From contig JAKOTR010000011.1 of the NCBI GenBank assembly GCA_029776225.1, positions 365,393 through 429,392 of the forward strand: a stretch of 64,000 nt of DNA, read 5' to 3'. This document shows positions 1 to 8,862 of the stretch, one piece after another (the first letter of the stretch is position 1; each line of letters begins with the position of its first letter). A model generated the notes under the pieces. That model was not told the origin of the DNA. It did no database searches and worked only from the letters and a program-made list of their open reading frames with translations. The DNA comes from Acidobacteriota bacterium. Its GTDB lineage: Bacteria > Acidobacteriota > Terriglobia > Bryobacterales > Bryobacteraceae. A program made the position numbers and the translations under genes.

Positions 1-51
1 TCACCCGCGCCGTGCCTGTGGAAGTGGGACAACCCGCTTAATGCTTCATAG
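1..51 (+). CDS. possible 3' end of a truncated gene
   Basis: The first frame reads open from the window edge and ends at a TAG at 49-51, giving a 16-residue tail ending KWDNPLNAS. It would converge on the minus-strand gene that ends at 74. The fragment is too short to assign to a family and could be chance. Confidence 0.25.
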   Translation, partial: SPAPCLWKWDNPLNAS

Positions 52-73
52 CCGACGCAAGGACTGCTCCGGC

Positions 74-571
74 TCAGCCGCGCAATCGAAGGCCTCGCAG
101 CCGCCGCGCGGCGAACACGGCTACCGCGGCCACGTAGCACATCGTCAGCAGGATGACCGCTCGCCGCCGTCCGGGCGGTAACTCGCGGGCTTCCTCCGCG
201 AAAGCCAGGTTCACGGTGAGGTGTACGCGCGCCTCCCGCGCTCCCGAGAGCCGGTTGTCCACCACGATGCTGTACTCGCCGGCCTGCTCCAAAAAGTGTC
301 TCAGGCGGCCGGATTTCTCGAACCCGGTTATCGTAAGCACTTCGGGGCGGGCGCCGTTGCGAGACCGGTCCGTGCCGGCGTGCCGTATGAGCGCGACGCG
401 CACGTCTGGCCCGCCGCTCTCCACCGAGAAGCGGCACTCGACAAACGCCCGCTGCTGCGCGATGTCGAGACGGAAGCTCCCCACCTCCCGCGGGGGCACG
501 GTAACGGTCTCCTCCATCAGGACCAGGCGCCCGGACGACGCCGCAAGCAGCAGCAGGACCCCGAAAATCAT
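74..571 (-). CDS. membrane-anchored GOLD-like beta-sandwich protein
   Basis: A 165-residue protein of unknown function. It has a hydrophobic N-terminus (MIFGVLLLLAASSG) resembling a signal peptide, a beta-rich middle (about residues 25-130), and one C-terminal membrane helix (RRAVILLTMCYVAAVAVFAA) followed by Arg residues. The layout recalls p24/GOLD-domain proteins, but that is only a resemblance in architecture. The ATG at 569-571 overlaps the TGA of the upstream amidohydrolase gene by four bases, so the two are co-transcribed and probably translationally coupled. The reading frame stays open upstream, but the overlap supports this start. Confidence 0.7.
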   Translation of the reverse strand: MIFGVLLLLAASSGRLVLMEETVTVPPREVGSFRLDIAQQRAFVECRFSVESGGPDVRVALIRHAGTDRSRNGARPEVLTITGFEKSGRLRHFLEQAGEYSIVVDNRLSGAREARVHLTVNLAFAEEARELPPGRRRAVILLTMCYVAAVAVFAARRLRGLRLRG

Positions 572-2226
572 CGCGCTTCCGAGTAAACGATCTCGCCGCC
601 CAGCACCGTCATCGTCACGCGCGCGCTCAGGATCTCCCGCGGCGCCACGCGCATGATATCGGCGGAAAGCATCACGAAATCGGCCAGCTTGCCGGGCTCC
701 AGCGAGCCTTTCTCGTTCTCCTCGAATGCGGCCCAGGCGCCGCTCAGGGTCCAGCTTCTGAGCGCCTCCTGGCGTGTCATCCGCTGATCGGGGAACCAAC
801 CACCCGGAGGATTCCCCTCGCGGTCCTGACGCGTCACCGCGGCATAGAAACCGAGCAGCGGGTTGGGCTCCTCGACGGGGAAGTCCGAACCGCTCGGGAT
901 TTCGAGTCCGAGCGAAAGGAAGCGCCGCCACGCGTAAGCGCCCTTCACGCGCGCGCCGCCCAGGCGTTGCTCCGCCCACCGCATATCGCTGGTGGCGTGC
1001 GTTGGCTGCATCGAGGGCGTCACCGCATACTTCGCGAACAACTCGAAATCCTCCGGCGCGACCACCTGCGCGTGCTCGATACGGAACCGGCGGCCGCTCT
1101 TGCCGCCGAGCACAGCGCCGTACGCTTCAAGCACTACCCGGTTGGCGCGATCACCGATGGCGTGCGTGTTCACCTGAAAGCCGCGCGCCGCCGCCTCGCG
1201 CGCCACCCGCTCCACCTGTTCCCGCGTGAGCATCAGCAGGCCGATGTTGCCCGGCTCGTCCGCGAAGGGCGCCAGCAGCGCCGCGCCGCGGCTGCCGAGC
1301 GCTCCGTCCGCCATCAGCTTGATGCTGCGCACGGTCAAACGGTCGCCGATTTCCGGGCCGCGTTGCAAGTACTCGCGCCAGAGCGGTCCCGGCCCGCCGA
1401 TCATCGCGTATACTCGCACCGGCAGCTCGCCGCGGGCAATCAACTCACGGTAGGCGGCAAGCGCCTGAGCGGTTACGCCGGCGTCGTGCACCGTGGTCAG
1501 CCCTAGTCTCGCGCACTCCCGTGCTGCCCGCGCGATCCGGCGCCGCGTGTCCTCCGGGGTGGCCGGCGGAATCTTCGATGCCACGAGGTTTGAGGCGCTG
1601 TCGATCAGAATGCCAGCCGGTGTGCCCTCCGCGGTCCGCAAAATCCTGCCGCCAGGCGGGTCTGGCGTCTTCGCCGTGATGCCGGCGATTTCGAGCGCCT
1701 TCCGGTTCACCCAGGCGGCGTGGCCGTCCACGCGCGTGAGGTAAACGGGATGGTTGGGAGCGGCCCGCGTAAGGTCCTCCGCGGAGGGAAACGCGCCGCC
1801 CCAGTTCGTCTGGTCCCAACCGCGGCCCCGGATCCACTCGCCCGGCTTGCGTTCGGAAGCCGCCTTGCACACGATCTCGCACACTTCCTCGATCGACCGC
1901 ACGCGCCGCAGATTCAAAGTCTCCAGCTCATCGCCCAGCGCTTCCATGTGGGCGTGGGAATCGATCAGGCCGGGAACGATCGTTGCGCCGCGCGCGTCGA
2001 TGTGCCGGACTCCGGCGCCGAGATATTGCGAAGCATCATTGCCGGTGTAAACAATGCGGCTCCCCTTGACGGCCATGGCGGAGACGATCGGCTTACGGCT
2101 GTCCACGGTGTAAATTCGCGCCCCGGTGATCACCAGATCCGCGGGCTGCGCCAAACAGGTTCCCATCGCCAAAACCGTTATGCCCCAACATTTAGCCTTC
2201 AAATTGCGGGATACAATAGGGAGCAT
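568..2226 (-). CDS. YtcJ-like secreted amidohydrolase
   Basis: A 552-residue metal-dependent hydrolase of the amidohydrolase_3 (YtcJ) family. An N-terminal signal peptide (positive RNLKAK, hydrophobic stretch, LAQ cleavage region) is followed by a beta-sandwich entry strand (DLVITGARIYTVD), the metal-binding loop GLIDSHAHM, a Lys-containing strand (RSIKLMADGALGSRG), and a C-terminal GKLADFVML strand that closes the sandwich. The substrate is not predictable. No good ribosome binding site is seen. The start codon overlaps, on the opposite strand, the start of the gene at 2225, so the two are divergent with essentially no space between them; a later start at 2166 would lose most of the signal peptide. 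Confidence 0.85.
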   Translation of the reverse strand: MLPIVSRNLKAKCWGITVLAMGTCLAQPADLVITGARIYTVDSRKPIVSAMAVKGSRIVYTGNDASQYLGAGVRHIDARGATIVPGLIDSHAHMEALGDELETLNLRRVRSIEEVCEIVCKAASERKPGEWIRGRGWDQTNWGGAFPSAEDLTRAAPNHPVYLTRVDGHAAWVNRKALEIAGITAKTPDPPGGRILRTAEGTPAGILIDSASNLVASKIPPATPEDTRRRIARAARECARLGLTTVHDAGVTAQALAAYRELIARGELPVRVYAMIGGPGPLWREYLQRGPEIGDRLTVRSIKLMADGALGSRGAALLAPFADEPGNIGLLMLTREQVERVAREAAARGFQVNTHAIGDRANRVVLEAYGAVLGGKSGRRFRIEHAQVVAPEDFELFAKYAVTPSMQPTHATSDMRWAEQRLGGARVKGAYAWRRFLSLGLEIPSGSDFPVEEPNPLLGFYAAVTRQDREGNPPGGWFPDQRMTRQEALRSWTLSGAWAAFEENEKGSLEPGKLADFVMLSADIMRVAPREILSARVTMTVLGGEIVYSEAR

Positions 2227-3151
2227 GGACGACAGTATGGCACATCCTAACGAGGCGTCCGCTTTATGGGTGCCCGCTGGATGGAAGGCCGCCGTAAGTC
2301 ACATTGCAGCGTTTCTGATTGCTCTCCTCTTCATTATCGCCGGCGTTTGGAAGATCACCGATCCGTTTGGCGCCGCGGCGCGTCTCGTTGAGGCGCGCGT
2401 GCCCGCCAGCCTGAGCCTTATTGGAGCGGTCCTGCTCGGAGTGGGCGAGCTGTTTGCGGGCGTACTGATCCTGGTGCCGCGTTACCGCCGCTGGGGCGCC
2501 TGGCTGATCAGCGCGATGCTTGTCTTCTTCGTCATTTACATCGGCGCGCTCTACGATGTGCTGCGCGGAGAAGAATGCAACTGCTTCCCATGGGTGAAGC
2601 GCGCGATCGGGCCGGGATTCTTCATTGGGGACGGCATCATGCTCGCGCTGGCCGTGATTGCCGGATGGTGGGCACGGCCTTCCCGCGGAATCCGCGGCGC
2701 GGTGCTGGTGTTGCTCGCCGTGGCCGTGTTCGCCGGCGCCTCCTACGGCGTTCACGTCACGATGAAGGCCTGGATCATGGCGCCGGAGTCGATCACCGTA
2801 GACGGCAAACCGTTCCCGCTGCGGGAAGGGCGCGTGCTGCTATTCTTCTATAACCCGGAATGCGCACACTGTATGGAGGTAGCGCGCGCGATGTCCACCT
2901 TCCAGTGGAACAGCGGTGTAACCATCATCAGTGCCGCCTTGGAGCAACCGCACTTCGCCGAGCAGTTCGTCAGCGCCACCGGGTTGCCCGCGCTGATCAC
3001 GGATGACGTCGAGCCGCTGCGTGAGGTGTACAGTCCCAACACGGTGCCTTACATCGTTGCGCTCGAAAACGGCCGCGTGAAGCAATCCTTCGTCAGTTTC
3101 GAGGAACCGGACTTCGAATCGCGGCTCAAGGCGCTCGGGTTCACGAACTGA
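2225..3151 (+). CDS. MauE/DoxX-type membrane protein with thioredoxin-like domain
   Basis: A 308-residue protein. The first 180 residues form about five membrane helices of the MauE/DoxX kind with a conserved Cys pair (EECNCF, C118 and C120). The last 110 residues are a periplasmic thioredoxin-like domain with a C213-x-x-C216 motif (NPECAHC). Related proteins pass reducing equivalents across the membrane for disulfide handling or enzyme maturation; the partner here is unknown. The start ATG has GGGAG close upstream; a second ATG at 2237 is possible. The gene is divergent from the amidohydrolase. Confidence 0.8.
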   Translation: MDDSMAHPNEASALWVPAGWKAAVSHIAAFLIALLFIIAGVWKITDPFGAAARLVEARVPASLSLIGAVLLGVGELFAGVLILVPRYRRWGAWLISAMLVFFVIYIGALYDVLRGEECNCFPWVKRAIGPGFFIGDGIMLALAVIAGWWARPSRGIRGAVLVLLAVAVFAGASYGVHVTMKAWIMAPESITVDGKPFPLREGRVLLFFYNPECAHCMEVARAMSTFQWNSGVTIISAALEQPHFAEQFVSATGLPALITDDVEPLREVYSPNTVPYIVALENGRVKQSFVSFEEPDFESRLKALGFTN

Positions 3152-3164
3152 CGCTCACGGAAAG

Positions 3165-3199
3165 CAAAAAGGCCCACGGCGCAGCCTGAGCCGTGGGCC
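3165..3199 (-). terminator. rho-independent terminator of the M48 protease gene
   Basis: A perfect 10-bp stem (GGCCCACGGC at 3171-3180 pairing with 3190-3199, loop of 9) is followed on the minus strand by TTTTTGC. It lies 28 bases after the stop of the minus-strand M48 gene. On the plus strand there is no T run after the hairpin, so it mainly serves the minus strand. Confidence 0.8.
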
Positions 3200-3226
3200 C
3201 CAACGGAATCAACGAGAAGAAAAAAC

Positions 3227-4222
3227 TCAGTCGCGGCGTTTCAATGTCGGCCGCTCGTCCTCGTCGCTCGCCTTCTCATCGCCGCTCTCGTCGCCAATGG
3301 TTGTGCCGGTGCCCGCTTTCTTGCGCAGCCGTGGCCTGTTGGCCTCCTTGGGATCGATCTTGTGCCGGTTCTCCATCGCGATGAGCCGCGCCTTCACTCT
3401 GTCGAACTCCGAAGTGTTCACGATGTATTCCGGCTTGGGCTTCAGAAGTTCCTGAATGTTCTTCTGGGCTTTCTTGATCCGGTCGTCGGTCAGCGGGTGC
3501 GTCGAGAAGATCTTGGACATCGTCCCCGGCTTGCGTTTTTCAAGCGTCTGGATCTTCTCGAAGAAGTCCACGAACGCGGTCGGGTCGTAGCCGGTCTTGT
3601 ACAGGTATTGCAGCCCGAGCAGATCGGCTTCTTCCTCAAAGCCGCGCGAGAACTTCAGGAACGCAACGGGAACCAGCACGCTGGCCGCCTGCCGCACGCC
3701 GTAACCCGTCCAGCCTCCCATGAAGATCAGCGGGATCGTGGCGAAATTGGCGAACGTGCCCTTGGTGGCCTGGCGCGTGCCGTGGCGCGCGGCCACGTGC
3801 GCAATCTCATGCGCCATCACGCCCGCCAGTTCCGCTTCGGACTCCGCCTTCATAATCAGGCCGGAATTCACGAAGAAGAATCCGCCGGGCAAGGCAAACG
3901 CGTTTACCTCCTCGGCGTCGATCACCTTGATGGTGAACGGCACCTTCGCATCCGAGTTGCGTACGAGGTTCTGGCCTACCCGGTTGACGTATTCCGAAAT
4001 GATCGGGTCGTCGATAAGCTTGGCCTGGCGCTCCACTTCCTGCGCCAGTTGCTTGCCGAGGGCGATCTCCTTTTCGAGCGAGTAGATGTTCATGCCGCGG
4101 CCGACGTCGCGGTTCCCGATCTCATCCGGGTCCTTTTTCTTGTTGTCGGCAAAACCCGGTTGGGGAGATAGCAGGGCCAAGGCTGTCGCCGCCGCAATTG
4201 CGAAAACGGAAAGGCGTCTCAT
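3227..4222 (-). CDS. M48 family periplasmic metalloprotease
   Basis: A 331-residue zinc protease of the M48B (BepA/YfgC-like) group, exported by a signal peptide (residues 1-25, ending FADNKKK). The HEXXH motif is HEIAH at 138-142, and the third ligand lies in FEEEAD near residue 196. The C-terminal 80 residues are charged and low in complexity (KASDEDERPTLKRRD). The family handles quality control of outer-membrane proteins. The start is set by a perfect AGGAGG six bases before the ATG; the frame continues open far upstream, but that extension is not gene-like. It ends at a clear terminator. Confidence 0.9.
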   Translation of the reverse strand: MRRLSVFAIAAATALALLSPQPGFADNKKKDPDEIGNRDVGRGMNIYSLEKEIALGKQLAQEVERQAKLIDDPIISEYVNRVGQNLVRNSDAKVPFTIKVIDAEEVNAFALPGGFFFVNSGLIMKAESEAELAGVMAHEIAHVAARHGTRQATKGTFANFATIPLIFMGGWTGYGVRQAASVLVPVAFLKFSRGFEEEADLLGLQYLYKTGYDPTAFVDFFEKIQTLEKRKPGTMSKIFSTHPLTDDRIKKAQKNIQELLKPKPEYIVNTSEFDRVKARLIAMENRHKIDPKEANRPRLRKKAGTGTTIGDESGDEKASDEDERPTLKRRD

Positions 4223-4250
4223 AATTCCTCCTGCCCGGAACCCAACCTCG

Positions 4251-4256
4251 ATTATA
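4251..4256 (-). promoter_or_regulatory. -10 element upstream of the M48 gene
   Basis: On the minus strand the hexamer TATAAT lies 28 bases upstream of the M48 start codon. No convincing -35 box is seen at the right distance, so the call rests on the -10 match and position alone. Confidence 0.35.
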
Positions 4257-4384
4257 CTCCCGGAACTCGGATCACACCGTTTCATTTCAGTCCACCTCCG
4301 AAACGGGTAAGGCGGGCCCGCCCCACCCGGGTCCATATAGCCGTCCTGAGTAGGTCCTGATCTATATAACGTATATTGGAAGGA

Positions 4385-5536
4385 ATGGGTTGCGATGCTT
4401 CCGAGAATTTGTCCGGAACCGCCGCCCCTGCGCTCTGGGAGGCCTACCGCGATCAGTTTCCGGTGACTCAACAAGCCGTTTACCTCAACCACGCCGCGGT
4501 CGCGCCCCTCTCTAAACCCGCCGCCGACGCGATGAAGCGCCTGGCGGATGACGCCTTGCACTTCGGCTCCTCCCATTACTCGGAGTGGATGGAGACGTAC
4601 GAGGGTCTGCGGCTGGCCGCCGCCCGACTCATCGGGGCCCACCGCGACGAAATCGCGCTGGTCAAGAACACCTCCGAAGGCATCGCCACCGTGGCCATCG
4701 GCCTGGATTGGCGTCCCGGCGATAAGGTGGTGGCGTTTCAAGAGGAATTTCCGGCCAATTACTATCCGTGGAAGCGGCTGGAATCGCGGGGGATCCGGGT
4801 GGAATGGCTTTCGGCGTTCAGCCCGCTGGACCGCATCGACGAGGCCTGCCGCGGGGCGCGGCTCCTGGCGATCAGCCACGTCCAGTACCTCAGCGGCTAC
4901 CGCGCCAACCTCGAGGCGATCGGCGAAATCTGCCACCGGCGCGGCTGCCTGTTCCTGGTGGACGCCATCCAGGGCCTCGGCGCGTTCCCCGTCGACGTCC
5001 GGAAGGCTCGCATTCACGCCCTGGCCGCCGACGGCCATAAATGGCTGTTGGGTCCGGAAGGTTGCGGCATCCTGTACATACAAAAGGACATACAGGATCA
5101 GATCGAGCCGGTGGAGTTCGGCTGGACCAACGTGGCCGCCTACGCCGACTACGCCAGCCGGGATATGACGCTGCGGCCCGACGCCGGCCGCTACGAGTGC
5201 GGCACGCTGAACACCATCGGCTGCTACGGTTTGCGCGCCTCGGTCGAGTTTCTGCTTTCCGTCGGGATCGACCGCATCGCCGCGCAGGTGCAGGCTTTGG
5301 GCGACCGCATTGCCGCCGGCGCCGCCGCCAAGGGGTATGAGGTCCTCGGAACCAGGACCCCGGAGACCGGCGCCGGGATCGTCAGCATCCGGAAACCGGG
5401 CCAGGATGCGCGCTTGACCGTGAGATCGCTGAAATCGTTGGGCTTTATCGCCGCTCCGCGCCAGGGCTGGGTGCGGCTATCCCCGCATTTCTACATCAGC
5501 CCGGATGATATCGACCGTTTGCTTGCCGCCCTGTAG
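4385..5536 (+). CDS. class V PLP-dependent aminotransferase / cysteine desulfurase-like
   Basis: A 383-residue fold-type I PLP enzyme. It starts with the class V signature (YLNHAAVAPLS), has the substrate and phosphate loop NTSEGIATV, the VDAIQGLGAFPVD strand with the cofactor-binding Asp, and the Schiff-base Lys in DGHKWLLGPEG. The C-terminal small domain ends RLSPHFYISPDDID. It could be a desulfurase, a kynureninase-like or an isopenicillin-N-epimerase-like enzyme; sequence alone does not choose. The first in-frame start is a TTG at 4376; I prefer the ATG at 4385, preceded by GGAAGGA although the spacing is short. Confidence 0.85.
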   Translation: MGCDASENLSGTAAPALWEAYRDQFPVTQQAVYLNHAAVAPLSKPAADAMKRLADDALHFGSSHYSEWMETYEGLRLAAARLIGAHRDEIALVKNTSEGIATVAIGLDWRPGDKVVAFQEEFPANYYPWKRLESRGIRVEWLSAFSPLDRIDEACRGARLLAISHVQYLSGYRANLEAIGEICHRRGCLFLVDAIQGLGAFPVDVRKARIHALAADGHKWLLGPEGCGILYIQKDIQDQIEPVEFGWTNVAAYADYASRDMTLRPDAGRYECGTLNTIGCYGLRASVEFLLSVGIDRIAAQVQALGDRIAAGAAAKGYEVLGTRTPETGAGIVSIRKPGQDARLTVRSLKSLGFIAAPRQGWVRLSPHFYISPDDIDRLLAAL

Positions 5537-5539
5537 GGG

Positions 5540-6046
5540 TTAACGCGGCTGTTGCGGTTCCTCGCCGGATGGCGGTTTTACTGCGGGGACGGAGTTGGCG
5601 GAGTTGGCATTCTCCCGCCGGGGTCCCAGACCCAAAGAGATCAAGGTGAGCGAATCCAGTTTGCCGTCCGGCTTCAAATTCTGATCCTGCTGGAATTTTT
5701 TCAGCGCCTCCGTGCATTCGGAGTCCCAGACGCCGTTCGCGCTGCCCTGATAGTAGCCTTTATCGATCAGAGCTTGTTGGATTTCGCGGTAGCGCTCAGG
5801 CGTCGGCGCCATCTGCCCCGTTCGCCAGCTTTGCTTCGCGGCGGGAGCGCGCTTGCGGGCGGTTTGCTTCTTTGCCGTTTTCTTCGCTGCTGTGGTTTTC
5901 TTGGCCGTGGTTTTCTTGGCGGCAGGTGTGGTTGCTTTCTTTGATGCGGCTGTAGCGGGTTTCGAGGCCGCGGTCTTTTCCTGGGCTGCGCAGGGAGCCG
6001 GAAGAGCCAGAAGCAGGACTAAGCACAGCGCGCCATATACTCGCAA
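5540..6046 (-). CDS. secreted peptidoglycan-binding domain protein with Lys-rich linker
   Basis: A protein of about 168 residues. The signal peptide (MRVYGALCLVLLLALPAP, then CAAQ) is followed by a 60-residue Ala/Lys/Thr-rich linker with repeats such as KKTTAKKTTAAKK, then a PG_binding_1 domain (PERYREIQQALIDKGYY, with GVWDSECTEALKKFQ) and a short Pro-rich tail. The linker resembles histone H1-like basic tails and may bind anionic wall polymers. The start is a TTG at 6046, chosen because GGAGAG sits six bases upstream and it gives a clean signal peptide; the frame also opens at a TTG at 6064. Confidence 0.8.
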   Translation of the reverse strand: MRVYGALCLVLLLALPAPCAAQEKTAASKPATAASKKATTPAAKKTTAKKTTAAKKTAKKQTARKRAPAAKQSWRTGQMAPTPERYREIQQALIDKGYYQGSANGVWDSECTEALKKFQQDQNLKPDGKLDSLTLISLGLGPRRENANSANSVPAVKPPSGEEPQQPR

Positions 6047-6197
6047 ACGCAACTCTCCAAACAAGGATTCAAAATAACACCGCCGGTGGTTGTTGTTCTT
6101 ATTGCGGCCGGACTGGTTTCGAGGCCGCGGCCGGACCGGCGCTTGCGTAGGCCGGGGAACACCAGGCGGCCCGGTGTTCCCCGACCCGGCTATCGTA

Positions 6198-7811
6198 TCA
6201 CGGACTGGGGGTCAAAGTGCCCGCAAGAAAGACTGGCTGCCACGCGATCTCGCCTGGGCGCGTGCCTTGGCCCCTGATGCCACGCATGACCTTGATGGCA
6301 ACAGGGTCGCCCGGCTTCAGAGTCGCCTGGATCCGCTGCACGTCATCGGTGGATGCAACTGGCCGGCGGTTGATGGCCAATATGATGTCGCGCGGGACGA
6401 CACCGATGTCCTCGGCGAACGAGTTGGGCGTCACGCCGGTCACCAGCACACCGCCTTTTTCGGTGAAGCCCATGCGCTCGCGCATGCCATCGGTAAGGTT
6501 TTGTATGCTGAGGCCGAATTTCACCTCGGCGGCGGACTTCTCCTCCGCGGTCTCCTCGCGGCGGAACCGGCGGAACTGCGGGGCGTTGGCCCAAACCTCG
6601 GAGCGCTCGGCGATTTTGACCTTGACGTCCATCTTGCGGCCGTCGCGCAGCAACGTGAGCGTCACTTCCGAGCCCACCGGCGTATTGGAGACGCGGCTCA
6701 CCAGGTCGTCGCCGTCCTTGATTGGCTGCCCGTTCAGCGCGATGATCACGTCCTCGACCTTCACGCCGGCCTTGTCGCTGGGCCCGTTCGGCTCCACCTG
6801 GGTGACGAACACGCCGTGCTTGGCGCCGTAGACTGCCAGCGTTTCCGGCCTCTCGTTCGCGTTGAACCCTACGCCGATGCTGCCGCGCGAAACCCGGCCC
6901 GTGCGGACGATCTGGTTGTACACGTTCACGGCGAGGTTGATGGGCAATGCGAACCCTATGCCCTGGTAGCCGCCGTTTTCTGTCGCGATGGCGGTATTGA
7001 TTCCGATCACCTGCCCCTTGATGTCAAGCAGCGGTCCGCCGCTGTTGCCCGGGTTAATGGCCGCGTCGGTCTGAAGGAATTTCTGCAACTGGTGCTCGAC
7101 GCCGCCGATGTCGCGGCCTGTGGCGCTGATGATGCCCGCGGTCACGGTCGCTTCCAGCCCGAATGGAGAACCGATGGCCACCGCCCAATCGCCCACCTGC
7201 ACGCCGTCCGAGTTTCCGATCTTCGCTGGCACGAATATCCTGCTTTGCTCGACTTTAATTACGGCGAGATCGGTTTCCGGGTCCGCACCCACCAGCCTGG
7301 CCGTGTATTCCACCGGGTCGCCGTTGAACTTCACCCGGATCCTTGAGGCGTTCTCCACTACGTGGAGGTTCGTCAGGATATACCCCTTTTCGTCTACGAC
7401 CACGCCCGAGCCGGTGCCCTGGCGGCGGCCGAACGGGAGCTGCGGAATATCCGGTTCCTGGCCGAAAAAGCGGCGGAAGAGATCGAGCCCCCCAGAATCG
7501 CCCTCTTCGTCGCCCTGGGGGACAGGAGAGGGACGGCGGTTCCGCGATTGCGCCGAGGTGCGCGGGTTGTAGATGGACGTGATGTTCACGACCGAGGGTT
7601 CGAGCTGCTTGGCGAGCGCGCTGAAGGCGGTAGAGAGTTGCACCGGACTCGGGATTTCCAGCGTGCTTGCATCCGGCACGCCCCCCTGCTCCTTCCCGGC
7701 GTGCACGGCCGTGTTGATCAGCGTGCCGATCAGGATGCCGATCGACAACGTGAACGTAAGCAAAGTGACCGATAGCACCTTCTGGCGCTTCAGTTGACCC
7801 AGTAGTTTCAT
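6198..7811 (-). CDS. Do/HtrA family serine protease
   Basis: A 537-residue periplasmic protease and chaperone. A single N-terminal membrane anchor (residues 10-35) precedes a trypsin-like domain with the triad H150 (LTNLHVVEN), D181 (ETDLAV) and S257 (NPGNSGGP). Two PDZ domains follow, at about residues 325-410 and 435-535. It degrades or refolds misfolded envelope proteins. A GTG directly precedes the ATG; the ATG has GGAG about 7-8 bases upstream. Two TATAAT hexamers lie upstream. It shares the envelope-stress theme with the nearby M48 protease. Confidence 0.93.
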   Translation of the reverse strand: MKLLGQLKRQKVLSVTLLTFTLSIGILIGTLINTAVHAGKEQGGVPDASTLEIPSPVQLSTAFSALAKQLEPSVVNITSIYNPRTSAQSRNRRPSPVPQGDEEGDSGGLDLFRRFFGQEPDIPQLPFGRRQGTGSGVVVDEKGYILTNLHVVENASRIRVKFNGDPVEYTARLVGADPETDLAVIKVEQSRIFVPAKIGNSDGVQVGDWAVAIGSPFGLEATVTAGIISATGRDIGGVEHQLQKFLQTDAAINPGNSGGPLLDIKGQVIGINTAIATENGGYQGIGFALPINLAVNVYNQIVRTGRVSRGSIGVGFNANERPETLAVYGAKHGVFVTQVEPNGPSDKAGVKVEDVIIALNGQPIKDGDDLVSRVSNTPVGSEVTLTLLRDGRKMDVKVKIAERSEVWANAPQFRRFRREETAEEKSAAEVKFGLSIQNLTDGMRERMGFTEKGGVLVTGVTPNSFAEDIGVVPRDIILAINRRPVASTDDVQRIQATLKPGDPVAIKVMRGIRGQGTRPGEIAWQPVFLAGTLTPSP

Positions 7812-7839
7812 CACGGTGTCTCCAACGGCAGGCTTCTAC

Positions 7840-7857
7840 ATTATAGCCGCGATTATA
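7840..7857 (-). promoter_or_regulatory. two -10-like hexamers upstream of the HtrA gene
   Basis: The minus strand has TATAAT twice (ending at 7852 and at 7840), 29 to 46 bases before the protease start. No consensus -35 box is seen, so the sites may need an activator or an alternative sigma factor. Confidence 0.35.
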
Positions 7858-7953
7858 ACCGCCCCCGCCCAGCCGGGGTTGCAGCCGGTGCGCCCTTCAC
7901 GCTCGCCGGGCGGTAAGAAAGCACCCTCGCGATGCACATGTAAACAAAAAATC

Positions 7954-8850
7954 CTACGCGGGCGGCCGGCGCAGCGCGAACGGTTTTAACTCCACCAGCA
8001 GAATGCCCGAAAGGATCAGCGCCGCGCCCAAGGCCGCCTTGCGTGACAGCACCTCGCCGGTCACAACGAAAGACGTCACCCAGGCAAACACCGGCTCGAG
8101 CGCCAGGATGAGCGCCGTGCGCGTCGGCGTGGTGTACTGCTGCGCCCAGGTCTGCACCGAGAATGCCAGTGCCGTGGCGAGCAGGCCGGTAACGATCACC
8201 GCCGCAACGACGCCGGCGCTCCACCTGATGAACGGCGTTTCCAGCCACCAGAAGCCGGCGAGCGACATCGCGGCGGTGGTGGCGAGCTGAACCAGCGTCA
8301 ATGCCTGGAAGCCTATCTTCGGGGCGTAATAACCGACCACCAGGATGTGCGCGGCGAAAGCCACCGCGCAGGCTAAAGTCAACAGGTCGCCCTTTTCCAT
8401 GTGGAGCGAACCGGCGGGCATGGTCAGCAGCGCCAGGCCTGCCGTCGCAACCGCCACGCCGATCGCCTCCGAAGGATGCGGGACCTTGCGCTGCACCACC
8501 CCCGCCAGCACGGGCACCATCACAATCGCCAGCCCGGTGATGAAGGCCGACTTGGACGGAGTCGTGTACCGGAGGCCGAAAGTCTGGAACGCGTAACCGC
8601 CGAACAGGCAGAGCCCGGCGAGCACACCGCCCTTCATCCACGGAGTCCGCCGCGCGAACGTGCCGGGAAGCGGGCGGAAGACGAGACCGAGCGAAACTGT
8701 CGCCAGGCTGAACCTCAATGCCAGAAAGAGCAGCGTGGAGGTGTCCGCCAGCGCCTCTTTAACGACGACAAACGTCGAGCCCCAGATCAGCGCGATGAAG
8801 ACGAGGGCGAGGTCGGCGCGCCAGGCGCCTTCGCGGCCATTGCGAATCAC
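7954..8850 (-). CDS. EamA/DMT superfamily transporter
   Basis: A 298-residue inner-membrane protein with ten predicted helices arranged as two EamA repeats. The first contains IALIWGSTFVVVKEAL and TTPSKSAFITGL; the second contains TPTRTALILALEPVFA, the usual repeat-end signature. The family exports amino acids, nucleosides or other metabolites; the substrate is unknown. The start is a GTG with AAGGA nine bases upstream. It lies 12 bases downstream of the M20 peptidase gene on the same strand and is probably co-transcribed, which would fit export of peptide or amino-acid products. Confidence 0.88.
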   Translation of the reverse strand: MIRNGREGAWRADLALVFIALIWGSTFVVVKEALADTSTLLFLALRFSLATVSLGLVFRPLPGTFARRTPWMKGGVLAGLCLFGGYAFQTFGLRYTTPSKSAFITGLAIVMVPVLAGVVQRKVPHPSEAIGVAVATAGLALLTMPAGSLHMEKGDLLTLACAVAFAAHILVVGYYAPKIGFQALTLVQLATTAAMSLAGFWWLETPFIRWSAGVVAAVIVTGLLATALAFSVQTWAQQYTTPTRTALILALEPVFAWVTSFVVTGEVLSRKAALGAALILSGILLVELKPFALRRPPA

Positions 8851-8862
8851 TTCATTATTTCC

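Noticed and set aside
7853..8641. 262-codon open frame in a second frame of the DMT transporter region
   Set aside because: Same strand but a different frame from the transporter; Arg/Gly-rich composition and no membrane helices.
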